64,000 nt of DNA from Pyrenula massariospora (Eukaryota; Ascomycota; Eurotiomycetes; Pyrenulales; Pyrenulaceae): positions 744,001-808,000 of the forward strand of contig JAGFMI010000004.1 of NCBI GenBank assembly GCA_021030905.1. The letters are read 5' to 3'. Every line of letters begins with the position of its first letter. The first letter of the stretch is position 1. Position numbers and translations under genes: made by a program. The notes beneath the pieces were generated by a model. It was not told where the DNA came from and did not search any database. It saw only the letters and a list, made by a program, of their open reading frames with translations. Shown piece by piece: positions 47,594-59,594 of the stretch.

Positions 47594-50433
47594 ATGTCTC
47601 GATTACAGCATAACGGGCCCACCTCTCGCGGGATTCCTGGGCCATCAAGTGGTTTTAACATGCAAGACGCGTCTTCCAAGAAACACAGAGTTGTGTTTGA
47701 ACAATTCACGCAGGAGAAAAAGAAATTGCGCAGTGTGGTCGGTGATCTACACTACCTTACCAAACCTCAGTGTCGTAAGCTGACGGGATCCATAGTTGAC
47801 CTTCAAGGCTGAAGCGCCTCCGGGATATACTTTTGTTCAAGCCGGAGACCCCCGGGTGACAACGCTTCTCAAAGACGCCGCAAGGGAAGCCAATGCACAG
47901 ATTTTCGCCGTCTCTGTAAGTTAAAGGCATGAGCCATTTGGACTTCATCTGACTCAGCTACAAGACAACTCCACATGCCAATGTGCACGATCTCTCACAG
48001 CAGGTTCATCGTGTTGGATTTCATTTCCCCAACAGTATCGTCGACTACATTTGCACATCTTATGGTGTTAGAATTGCTCCTAATGGCACAGTGATCGTTC
48101 CTAGCTCCCAAGCGCCCCTCAATGCAGGCTTTCGTAATCGAAAACGGGACGCCCATACGCCGGAGAGGGACCAGGTAACAATCAATACCGAGGCGAGAGA
48201 GATCATTAAGGATCTCTTTCCTAATATACCCGATAACGATCTTTTTACAATCATTAAGACAGCTTTCCGAAAAGGGAAAAACAGGGTTGGTACCGCTAAT
48301 GAGCTTCCTTTGATCCGCCGGGCACAGCTTGCTGTCGTTGCGCACATCAGACATGTGTATACTCCTTATGACAAACTTTTGCGAAATGGGACATATCACG
48401 AAGCTCGGAGTAAAGTTGAGAAGGCAACGCTTGAGCATCTAGTCGCTTGGCGAGGTGATGACGATGGAGGCAATCGAAAGCTGGAAGATGTGCTGCGAGA
48501 AGTGGTTGTAATTTCCGACGATGAGGAGAGTGACGAAGATGACGACGAGCAGAGTGTGGAAGTTCTTTCAAGCGGCGAAGACAACCAGAGACGAGTCCAA
48601 GTTAGACCAGTTGCAGCTGATCAGATTCATCTCTTAGACGACAACGACCAATCACGTCATGAAGACCGGTCTCCACTGGGAGCTCGCGTTATTAGCGCTC
48701 CACGTCGAAATCGACCTTCAGCCTCCTTTGAACGCTATGATAAGTATCGCGGGATCTGGAGTGATGCCGTTGAAAATTACAAACTCGATCCTACCCAACA
48801 CACTCGATCATTTGGCAATCTACCAGAGTCGAAGATCTACGAACGCTCTCCTCCTCGCTTTCTCAATGACAGACTTCCAACCGAAATTTCACGGCAGGAA
48901 CCTCTTTTAAGGTCTAGGAAGGAAGATCGTCATTTAAGCCCTATCTTAGCTAATACTGGCGCTGTTCAGATTATCTCGCGCCTTGAAGGTGATCGAAGAC
49001 ACGGAGAAGTATGGACCTTTTTACACCATTGTTCTCTAGCCTTTCCGCAATTTCCTAATTGAAATGCCTGATTATTTACCTAATCATCTCTCCAGGTCCT
49101 ACGAGCCAATCAATCTGATTATCCGAAGTCCTTTCGCGGTCCCGACGGTACTCTGTATGAGCCAGTGACCCCCAAACACCCTCATCAAACCGACGAAGGA
49201 CTGAGGAGATATTCCTCTCCACCGACACGCCTCGTAAACCATACCATTCGATCGCCGCCGCGTGTGGTGGCGTCTGATTCAAGCCAACACTACACATCCT
49301 CTCAAGGATCCCGAAGGCTGCGGATAGATCCTGCCGAGGTTGCGATCCCTTCCATTGAGACAGATAATGTGCCTCCACACTCCGTGAGGCGTCATGGTGT
49401 AGGTGACAGAGAATCGCATGGGGGTGCGATTCCTTTGGAGTCACAGCGCCCAATGCCTGCTCCTACTCATCCAATGCATGATCTCTCAAAAGAAGTCGAA
49501 GTAATTCGGTTGACTTCTGACCGTCCAAGCAACAGTACAAAGCGCGGTCTGACCGATGCATTTGCAGAGGAAGTCCGTTATTCTGAGCGTCAGAATAAAG
49601 TGTCCAGGTATGCAGCCTTTGCAAATCATAATCTGGATACTCCTCGATCCTCAGAATCGAGTATCATTGACTTGACTTCACCACCAAGGCGAAAACCTTT
49701 GGAAGGTAGGTTGCCTGGCGAGTCTGGTAGCACCCATACCCGTGTACAGCAAACGTCCCGAACTGTGCATGCCATACCCATCCAGAGTGATTCTCCAACT
49801 TCATCCCATTTCCCGAGGGGTGCTCACAAACACAATCCTGTCTTTGTGGACGGACCAAGTGACACGGTTATATACCGCCGTCCAGAGATATCAAGCGTTG
49901 CAAGTGAACCGATCCCATCACGTAGGTACGCCGAGTACCGTTCACCTGATCGTGCAGAGCCAGTGCGACTGGTTAGCCGTCCTCAGGAACCTGCCGCGCT
50001 ACCAATGTACAGTCATCGTAGCGGTTATATTACAAGAGAAAGGCCATCATCTTCAATAATACCTGCAAGAGATGACTCCGACAGAAGGTAAGGTTGAGCG
50101 AGGCATCTTTTTAAAAACATCAGCCTCCATCCTTTTCAAATTCCACACCACTTACGTTTTGGTAGATATATTCAACCGGATGCTCCGCGATACGTCGTGG
50201 CATCTAAAGAACCTTCATCAAGGGACGACCACCTAAGAGAGCCTCTACCACCTCAATATTCCATCAGGGAGCCTTCAGCAAGAACTTACATCATGGGAGA
50301 TTCTTCGCCTCGGCAATACGTTGTACGGGAACCCGTATCAAGGGAAAATCTTGTGCGAGAGCTTCCCCTGAGGGAGTTTCCCTCAACAGGCCCTGGCCAG
50401 TTGTATAGATCAGATGGTACTCGCTATGGTTGA
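47594..50433 (+). CDS. DUF2293 domain protein with long disordered tail
   Basis: Five exons: 47594-47737, 47808-47915, 47965-49008, 49096-50087 and 50166-50433, giving 851 residues. The DUF2293 domain spans the first ~220 residues: APPGYTFVQAGDPRVTTLL, IFAVSTTPHANVHDLSQ, HRVGFHFPNSIVDYICTSYG, LFPNIPDNDLFTIIKTAFRKG and AVVAHIRHVYTPYDKLL. An acidic patch (SDDEESDEDDDEQ) and a ~550-residue Arg/Ser/Pro-rich disordered tail follow, ending in short REP-type repeats (VREPVSRENLVRELPLRE). The family is fungal, probably nuclear, of unknown function. The first intron's donor (gtcggt) is weak, so exon 1's 3' end is uncertain. An in-frame ATG at 47513 would add a 27-residue hydrophobic leader, which I reject as unlike the family. 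Confidence 0.8.
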
Positions 50434-51630
50434 ACACCAAATCTGCGTTTTCCTGGCGAATGACTATTTTTTCCTTTTAGGCAAGCCTCTTGAGAATCGG
50501 CTTAGCATGTTAATACTATGGTGCGATTAATTTTTGAAAAAACGTTGAGCATGATGCTGTCGCATTTTATTTTTCATGAGTCCTTTGAGCGAACCATATT
50601 CCTCTTCACCGAGCGGAATGGATGGCGTGGAAGACTTTTTTAGCGACACGCAACGAAGTACGCCTCTACTGTACATATCCGTGCTTTCAAAGGCGCCGAC
50701 TTTGTTCCAGATGCACATGTAATCTATGTGCGCGACATGGTATCGGCGGTGCGCGGCATGTGTGCATAACCGCTGTCAAAGCGACATGGCGTTAGAAGCA
50801 TAAATGATGAGACATTTCTTTCCAGCATCTTCTACCTTTCCTAAGTGAAGAATATATGACTAGCACCATCACATCAGATTTGTGGAATTATTATCGCCGT
50901 AAACACCTGACATTCAACGTCTCATCGCCCGTCTCCGGCCTTGTCATCAAACCGCTCACACGCCGTGGACAGTCTCCAATCCCCCATCCCTCCAGCTTAG
51001 GGCAACATGGAGAAGATCTGCGGCTAATTTTGACGCTGCCTAGGTAAGTACCTGTGTAGCCGAACTTCAAAATAATAGACCATGGGCAAATGTGCGAGTG
51101 GTAGGTGACCGTCCTGCCGATCAACCAAAGCTGCAACAAGGCTGAGGCCGAGCTCGACGAGGCTGAAGCGCGGGGTGAGACAAAGAAACCATTTCTGACG
51201 GGAATGATGTGATGAGAAGGTGATTACAAAGCGGAGACTGTGTCTTCTTTGCTGGGGATTTTTAAGCTGAGTGGCGGTTCTGGTCTGCCTTGCGTTTCGA
51301 TTGTTAGGTGCTGCGATATTCGATATATCTAAGGTAACTGCGTTGGCTGAGAAATCTGCCCCCGCCCCTTCTTGCTGTGCATACACACACAACCTCCTCC
51401 TCGCACTGTTGCTCAACACACCGTAGAGCTTTCTACCTCTGCACCGCAGCGCAACGTCACTGTACTCTTTGAACCCATCCAAACGACACAAGCTCCCCGA
51501 AAAGCAATCCCATCGATAGCCACATACAAACAAACCCCACCACCCAACACTCGCAAGACCCCTCTTCCGTACACCAATACACAAACCTCAAAAAACACAA
51601 ATAAGAAAAGAAGAGAGAAGCAAAAAAAAG
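50434..51630. other. Intergenic region, no firm gene
   Basis: About 1.2 kb. A 63-codon plus frame at 50856-51047 ends at a strong donor-like gtaagt, but no in-phase continuation was found. The last ~250 bp before the ATX1 start are C-rich, probably its 5' UTR and promoter. Confidence 0.4.
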
Positions 51631-51963
51631 ATGTCCGACCCAACCCCCGCCACCACCGCCCCCGCCCCCTCAACCTCACACCACTACCACTTCAACGTCG
51701 CCATGTCCTGCAGCGGCTGCTCCGGCGCCGTCGACCGCGTCCTCAAGAAAATGGATGGTGCGTATTCCCCCCAATGTTTACCCCCCGTATACTAAGCCTC
51801 GGGCGATAATGCAGGTTTGGAAAAATACGACGTGAGCCTCGAGAAGAAAGAGGTCGATGTGTATACGGAGAAAGTGCCGTTTGGGGAGGTGCTGGAGAAG
51901 ATCCGGAAGACGGGGAAGAGCGTGCAGGGGGCTTGGGAGGATGGGGTTGAGAAGCCGCTCTAG
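51631..51963 (+). CDS. ATX1: Copper chaperone Atx1
   Basis: Two exons, 51631-51757 and 51815-51963, join in phase 1 across a 57 bp intron (gtgcgt...aatgcag) and give 91 residues. A Pro/Ala/Thr/His-rich leader precedes the heavy-metal-associated fold: HFNVAMSCSGC carries the MxCxxC copper site at Cys27 and Cys30, VDRVLKKMDG is helix 1, YDVSLEKKEVDVYT the middle strands, and FGEVLEKIRKTGKSV helix 2 with the conserved KTGK loop lysines. Atx1 hands Cu(I) to the Ccc2 P-type ATPase at the Golgi. The extension before the domain is longer than in yeast. Third positions are almost all C in exon 1 and mostly G in exon 2. Confidence 0.93.
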
Positions 51964-54900
51964 GGGCGAGGAGAGGAGGAGAGAGGTAGAGGTGAGATGG
52001 GTGGATGGATATGTTAAGTTCAGGGATGAATAAGAGAGCGTAGCATTTTTCCACTGGAACACATGGATTACGAAGCAGTTTTATTATGTTTATCCTTACT
52101 AGGGCCTTGCTTGGTTGCTGCGTAGGGTGGGGGATTCAGTCTGCGAACAAACGCGTCCTACGCTTATCAGGGTACCAAACGTCAAGTGCAGAGGGAGTTA
52201 TATCACGCTTAGCGAGAGGCATTGGTATGACATGATATGAACGCACTGGCGCTAGCAAAGCATACAAGCATACGAGCGAGCATTGAAGAACCTGGATATT
52301 GGAGCCCTAGGTAAAATCTCAGATGTTGTGACAACGTGATTCTCAAATTCTACCACTACGCGTACTTTTTTTTCAGCGCTGCTAGACCGGGGCCTTGCTG
52401 CTGCTGCAACAAGCAACGAGAGACCACTTAGTTGCTCTACACACCTGGGCTTCCAGACAATCGTGCTTCCCTGTTTCCCAGACCAGAGTCGGCCGTCCAT
52501 CCTTCAGTTTGGTAAATTATTACTACCGGAAGCGCGAACACTCACAAACCAAGAACATTCTTGCAGATAGCTGCACTCCATCATCATTAGAATTGCTGCT
52601 ACTACGATCTTTCAGGAGTAAGCCGGTTGATAGACAGGAAAGCTCCATAGCTTTCGAACTTTGTGGCTGGATGAGACTAATGCTTCTTTGCAGCAAGAAG
52701 CAATTATCGAACAAATAGCAGTATATCTGTTTGGCTATGGGCCGATATTTTCGTACAGCGGTTTGCTTGACAACATTTTGGAACGCTTTTCGAGGCTCGA
52801 GAATATACACCTCGGCTTCTGCTGACGGGGTTTTCATAGGGTGAAGAAATTGCAAGTGGAACAGAGAACTTAGCTTGTGCGCTCGACGCTGCGCGTAGGC
52901 CCGAAATTATGCATTCCTAGAGATGAGGTGTTGAGCTCGCCTGAAACAGAGCGTGAGGCCATATTCACAGAGAGTAAAGTGGTGATTATATTTTATCTCA
53001 AAGAGCAGAAGAGACGGGATTACGTCTTGGTAGTAATACTAGAGGATGGCAACAAAAGACAATATGAAGGGAAATGGAGACCTACGGGCTTCAAATAAGA
53101 TCTCGTGATGAGCAGTTCGTGATTTCTTGGAGCAAGGTTCGGTATTTTGCTAATGTATGTAAAGCGAATATGTGCTCCATGGAAAAGCTGTTGGGATCAG
53201 GTCCGGATTATGGTGCCCCAGACATATCGGCTGACAATGAAGGATATCTCACGTGAAGAGCAAGCAATAAACCCCACTTTCAATATAGGTAGCACTGGCT
53301 CCCAGGTTGGTAATACAGCGAACATAGAAATGGTGGGTAAAACGATCAAAAGGATTGCGTGCGAGCGGTGTCTCTTTCATGGCATCCGCGATGTCTCCTA
53401 GATTTCCCTGCTCTTCCGTCTTCTGATTAATTTGGAGAGGTCGCTGTAGCATACCAGTTTGGCAAGGACTTTCTCGGGAAAGAGTTCTGTAGGCAGAGAA
53501 AGCTGGGATCAGCGCATCGCAACGAGCACGAGATATCTCAACGTCGAGGGCTACCCGTTTGAGAACATTCCTTGGCGTCACGGAATGCGCATCCTTTGAC
53601 GCGTGTGTTTCTGGCACGGAAGTATGGGGATACTCTTTTCTCAATACCCTAACGACGACTCGACCATGCGGGTAAAAGATTCTTATCGTGGGTTGATCTT
53701 GTAGCGCCTTGTCGATTTGGCCCTAGAACGAAAGTAGATTTTGCACACCACAACCCGAGGTCGTCAGAGCTCGTGCAGGGCTCCAGTAGGCTTGCATTGG
53801 TCAAAAGTATAAGCGCAGGGACCAACGGGACCACTTTTCTGAAGGAGCGAGTTTTGAAGGGGGCCAAGACATGCAAGATTAATTAGATTCTTTGATTATC
53901 ACTCTAATGTCTGAGACATCTTGATGCCATGAGTGGCATTCCGGAGCGGGTGTTTCGGTGTCGTTCTATGGCATGAACAACGGTGAGATGCTCGAGACAC
54001 GATTCACGCTGGTCAAACTCTTGGAGAAGCTGATAATGGTTTCGAGCCTGCAAGGATGCGCCAGATGACGATGAGATGCGGAGGGCTTGTCGGTAAGAGG
54101 AAACAGCGCTGTCACCCCCATTGGAGTTTGACATGCAGGAGGAATAACGTCCTCTCGGTCGCGTGCTTGCTGCATATCTGCGCTTCTGATCAGCACTGAG
54201 TCTGGCAAGGCCAGCGGGGAGGACGGGATGGCTATGTAGGAGGGGAAGGCCTATCAAAGTCGATGGCCACCCTCTTTAGCCGTAGGGAGCATTGTGCGGT
54301 GAGCAACCCCAGGTCATGCGCTCGTGTACAAACTGATGATGGCGCTTGACCGTCACCGTGAATGCCTGCTATGTTGGCCCGGAACGCCGCTGGAGATGTG
54401 CGCCATGGAGGGGAGCGGGATTGCGGATACGTGATATGCGAGCCATCAGTGATTGGCCTTGGGGCGAGTTGGCTGCCACCGAGGTCGGTGTAGAAGTGTT
54501 TGCATGGTTCAAGCTGGAGGGGCCAATGAAGGTGCTGAGAAAGCTGGCTTTGAGATAGGACAATTACGCAGCTTTGTTTCATCGAAGGTGGCTAGCCATG
54601 ACAATGGATTGGAGGTCTATTTGTGTGGGACTTTCCAGACCGGGGCGTCGCTGGCCAGGTCAGCACTGTCTTGGTCTTGGACGCAGCATGACGATCGCCC
54701 GAGGATCAGGAGTTGGAGATGGGTGTTGGTCGCTGCTGAACCAAGGGCATAAGCAGCAGGCAATTGATCCTCCAATTTCCCCATGCACGCACACAGGACA
54801 AATGGCCATTCGAGGTGGTGCAGTGGGGAAGAGTTTTTGGAGATGCGCCGACGACGTAAGTTGGCCTTGACGGGGGTGCCCGCGAATACTCGTCGCTTAG

Positions 54901-55429
54901 GGAAGATGGCTGAAGGGCCGGGCAGATGACAAGGCCAAAGGGTGGAGGCCTCGGGCACTTGAGCACCGCTAAAGGGGGGAGTCACAGGCATGGGAGCCGT
55001 TGTAGATTGTGTGATGGTTAGGGACGCTTAGCGTGCTGCACAAGGGAGAACGCGCCAAAGAAAGCCGCCGCCACCAGACCCACCGACGCCCGCCCAAAAC
55101 ACGCCTGGCTTAGCGTCCCAAACAATAAACTGCCCCCTACTGCAGCCAACTATTCGCTCTTCCTCATCTTTTTCTCTTCCAAGAAAACACCTCATCATCT
55201 TACACATCCTCATCTCACTAATCCTACAGATTGACCTAAGTCTCATCATTGTGCTCTGGTCAACACCTACTGCCATTGCCATTCCTTACAGCAAGGCTAA
55301 CCACCTGTGAACTTGACGTACTTTTTTCGTCGTCACTCCTACGTTTCCTCCAAGGGCAACGTCCACAAAGCTCTTCATTTTTTCAAACTACATATTGTAA
55401 TACCATAAGAGTTCTTAAAATCACACAAG
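51964..55429. other. Longest gene-poor interval of the window
   Basis: About 3.5 kb without a gene I can support. Minus-strand frames of 75-131 codons at 53249-54257 and 54232-54991 are in different frames, lack domains and do not splice convincingly. The part from about 55030 to 55429 is pyrimidine-rich on the plus strand, fitting the promoter and 5' UTR of a highly expressed gene. No repeats or tRNA seen. Confidence 0.4.
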
Positions 55430-57611
55430 ATGTCGGAAACCCAGAAGCCCGTTGAGGAGACACCGGCTGCTTCAGCGCCTGCCACTGAGAGCACCCCTGC
55501 GACCGAGTCCAAGCCCGCTGAGGCTGCGGCTCCCGCTGAGACCACTGAAGCTCCTGCAGCATCCACCGAAGCTCCTACAGAGGCCAAGGAAGAGACAATC
55601 AAGAAAGACGAGTCGAAGCTCACTGACACCAAGGCTGGTGAAGCCAAGGTAGAGGCTACCCCTGCCTCGGAAGGTGTCCTGGGTCACAAGGCCTCTCCGT
55701 TCCCAAAGTAAGTCTTGGAAGAATCCATTTGTAGTTTTTCTACTAACAGAATTTTCTTGCACAGGAACCTCATCTTCTCTAAGCGCTTTTTCTGGTTTAG
55801 CGAGGAGCCTCTTGAATCCAAGCATCTGACCTCCTACCACAAAATCGACAAGCCAGAAACCCACACCACTTCTGCATGGGCAAGCCATACCGGCAAGGGC
55901 CTTCTCTTCTTTGCTAAGCGAGCAGAAGACAAATTGCACCCTACCGGCATTATCAACCTTGTAAGCATTAGCAGTATTTTGGGGGGCCAATCGCAGAGGC
56001 TGACTTAACATCACTTTAGGCTGAGATCGGTGATGTTGCAAAGGAAGGCGAACGCGACTTCTCTTTCTTGCTTGGCACTCACAAGCACACATTCCAAGCC
56101 GAGAACACCTCTCAACGCGCTAGCTGGATTGTTGCCCTTGAGAAGAAGGTTGAGGAGGCTAAGGGCCTAAAAGACGAAATCACTGGCAGCGACGGCTATA
56201 AGGACAACGTCAAGAAATTCGGTATGTCGTATACTTTGAAGCAGGACTTCCTAGGGCTCTCGGAGCAATGACTGACTTGTTCCTAGCGAGACCCATCACT
56301 GCGATTGCCGCTCCCGTAGCTGCCACGAAGTCGGAAACCCCATCCAAGGCCACAGAGACGCCAGCGAAGGAAACCACTAAGCCTTCTTCGGATGACGAGG
56401 CCAACAAGCAAGCTACGACCAAGAGCCGCTCTCAGTCGCGTAAGCGAGGCAGTGTCTTTGGCACCATCTTGGGCAAGAAGGAACAGCATGACGAGAAGAA
56501 GGAGGTGAAGAAGGAAGAGAAGACCGAGGAAAAGGCTGAAAAGAAGGTGGAGAAGGAGGAGACCAAGACCGGTGAACCTTCCACCGAGGCGGCGCCGGCA
56601 GCTGCTGCAGGTTCGTATTTTTCGATCATGGCTTTGATACCCAGTCACTAAAACTTGTTAGGTGTCCCAGCTGCGGAGGAGAAGAAGGTTGAAGAACCTA
56701 AGGCCGAGGAACCTAAAGCGGCCGAGGAGACGAAGCCTGAACCTCCTGCAAAGACCGACACGACCGCTACCACTGAGAAGAAGAACAAGCGTACCTCCAT
56801 CTTTGGTTCTCTCTTCCCCAAGAAAGATGTGACCAGTCCTACTACCGAGAAGACCGAGAAGGATGCCGCACCTGCACCACCGGCCAAAGACAAGGAGCTC
56901 CCCCCTGTTTCAGACACTGCTCCCAAGCTTGATGAGCCTGCGGCTGCAAAGCCGATTGACACTGCTGCCGTAACTGCCCCCGTCGATGCTGCTGAGAATA
57001 AAGAGACGAAGGAGACTAAGGAGACCAAGGAGACTCCCACCGAGACCGGCACATCTCCTTCTAGCAAGGGTGGGCTGATGGGATTCATCAAGAAGCAGGA
57101 AGCCAAGATCGCTACCCCGAAGGAAGCAAAGAAGGAGGAAAAGGCTGAAGAAAAAGCCGCACCTACTGAGACGACCGAGTCTCCAGATACTCCAGCCAAG
57201 GACGCTGCTGCTACCGATGCCGCACCCTCCAGCTCAACGCCGAAGAACGAACGCCGCAAATCGCTCTTCAGCGGTCTTGGAACCACCAAGAAGAACAAGG
57301 AATCTACCTCCGATGCTGAGGGCACTGATGGAGAGAAGAAGTCCGCTGCCAACAAGCTCGGTGGTCTGTTCCGCAAACCGAGCAAGGCCGCGAAGGAGGA
57401 GAAGAAGCCTGAGAAAGCAACCTCCGAGTCTACTCCGATCCCTGAAGGCACCGAGACCGAGGCCAAGCCTGAGACCGAGGCTAAAGCTGAGCCTACCTCA
57501 AAGGACGAGCCTACCACCAATGGAACTACCGAGACAAAGCCAGAAGTCATTGGTGACGTTGTTCCCGAGGCTGTCACCTCTACTGCCCCAGAGGTGAAAG
57601 CGTCCGCATGA
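55430..57611 (+). CDS. PH-domain protein of the Meu6 type with Lys/Glu/Ala-rich tail
   Basis: Five exons: 55430-55707, 55765-55960, 56020-56221, 56287-56610 and 56662-57611, giving 649 residues. Introns are 51-65 bp with good splice signals. The N-terminal ~85 residues are Ala/Pro/Glu/Thr-rich. The PH domain occupies ~93-225: FSKRFFWFSEEPL, GKGLLFFAKRAED, FSFLLGTHKHTFQAENTSQRASWI (the C-terminal helix keeps the PH Trp). A ~420-residue low-complexity tail of KEE/ETKE/PAP runs contains three RRGS/RTSIFG/RRKSLFSGL-type basic Ser motifs, likely phosphosites. The layout is that of Schizosaccharomyces Meu6 and its ascomycete relatives; a role in lipid- or membrane-linked signalling is inferred from the PH fold. 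An open in-frame extension follows the TGA at 57609. Confidence 0.85.
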
Positions 57612-59594
57612 AGGTCCGAACAGGCCAGGGCACAGGAAGTTCCTAGTCCCATCGTCAGGGCTGCGAGTCCAGTTGAGCATGAGAAGTGGTGGGATATGGA
57701 CACATTCAACGCTCCAGGTCCTGGTCTTGATCAGGCCGCTTCGCAACCTACCTCTGATTGAAGCTCGCCAACCTCAACCAACCAAGATACCCTACTACAT
57801 CGTTTTGTCTACTCCAACGACGCCTTTCATCACCAAAAAACGACTCGGCGTACTCCACTCTCGTTTCGCATTGCGTACAACATGATGGGCTGCACTTGAT
57901 TTTAGATCGATACCACTGCTTGCGTTCGTTGTTGATATTCCCCCTCTTGCATGCCTTGTTTGTTTTTTGGAATTTTTGTCTTGCGACCAGATACCCGTGG
58001 CAGGATCCGGGGAAACCTTATGAGGTTTTTTCCCTGGGCCTGTTTCACCCAAAGCCAGTGTTTTTAACTGATACCCGTGCGAGAGATGGAACTTGGTTTG
58101 GATAGTGGGCTCTTATCGGAGTCTTCTTGAGCAACCGTGCTTCTTTTTCTTTTCGTCACACTGCTCTGCAAGCGAGGTTGGGTCTGTTCATAGGTTTAGT
58201 CTCTGCTTAGCACTCACTGATCGTAATAATTAATAGATTTTTGTTTTCCTTGAATAAGGCATTTTCAATGTGTGCTGTAGGATCGGTTTTCTTCCGTGCC
58301 CTTTTGTTATAGGTTGTCCTAGCGGTTGTGTGTTGCATTGGATGTAACAGTGACATGTTCTGTGAACGGACAAGCGAGTATTTGTCTACAGAAATATCTA
58401 AGGAGGGAGTGGGTAGGTAGATGGGGCATACCGGATCTTTCTATCGGACCAAGGAATCTTCGTAGTTTTCATGGGACGATCAATAGTTTGGTGTGGGACG
58501 CGGTTGAGGCGGAGCCCTGTGCGGAATATATGAAGTCTCGTTGTATGTACGACACAGTGGGGATTCGCCGACCTCCACAGCGGCACACCGGGGTCTTACG
58601 TGATGTTGTCTTGCCCTGCACGTAATCCAGTAAATAGGTAGATAGGTAGATAGGTGGTGTCCTGTTTTCTACGCAAGCTGGATTAGAATGAGCAGCGCTG
58701 GCGGATTACGGCGGAGGTCCAGCTCGTTGGATCGTGAGGTCTTGCACGCTGCGTTGGGCCGGAGTGGAGATAAGGGAAAGGAAGAGGGGGAGAGGGGGGA
58801 AGGGTGGGGTTGAGGTGGGTTCTTCCGTACTGTGTGTGCATATGCATGGCGGTTGGGTTGTCGTACAGACAAGTACAGATGCTCCTCTCCGTCTAGGGGG
58901 GGTGTTGAAGGAGGTGAGGGCTGCGTTTAGAGGGCTACTCCTCGGCACGCGTATGTGTATGTACTTGCACATGTGGTGAGAAGGGGGGTGGTTGCTCAGA
59001 GATGATTGGGGATGGGATTTGTATCAGCTTTTGCGATTTAGCCGATAGGGATCCTGGCTGTCATCTCTTTCTGTGAGGTAGAGTAGGATAGGTGCCAGGT
59101 ATAGCTTGAATCATGAGCTTTGGAGAGGATACGGTAGGGATGCTAAGACTGTAGAGGGTGGTGACGGGGTTTTCTTTGCCAGATCTCACGTCGAATTCTA
59201 GAACGGGTGTTTTGAGGTCCGCGATCATTGGAGGATTCTGGAGAATCTATGAGGGGGATATGTGAAATGTCATGAGATTGTATTTTGTGGGGTTTATAGA
59301 GGGACAGGGCATGCCTTTTAGTACTGTATTATATGATCGCCAGCATGTCGTCTCACTTAACATTACACCTTCGGTCGTGCTTCTCGACAAGATGCTGAGG
59401 GACACGATGTAATGTGCTGAAATCTGGAGAAAGTAAATTAAGCCGAAGGCTCAGTAGCCGGAATTGACATCCTTGAAATCCCTGCCACGACGATCCATGA
59501 TACCTAAAGACTGGTTCGCAAAATTCCCAAGAAAGAGCACGAGACTTATCGTAGCAAGATCGATCAGGTATCTAACAACATAGCGCTGCCATAC
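57612..59594. other. Convergent intergenic region, including an open in-frame extension
   Basis: 57612-57761 is a 49-codon continuation of the PH-protein frame beyond its TGA (see findings). The remainder is 3' UTR and intergenic sequence with no gene I can support. An imperfect 8-bp repeat (aggtagat) occurs near 58634-58657, and 58730-58990 is G-rich on the plus strand. Confidence 0.4.

Noticed and set aside
50856-51047. 63-codon frame ending at a strong donor (gtaagt)
   Set aside because: The only in-phase continuation needs a 35 bp intron, shorter than any other here, and the product has no recognisable domain.
53249-54991. Several minus-strand frames of 75-131 codons in a row
   Set aside because: Different frames, no domain, and no consistent splice signals joining them.
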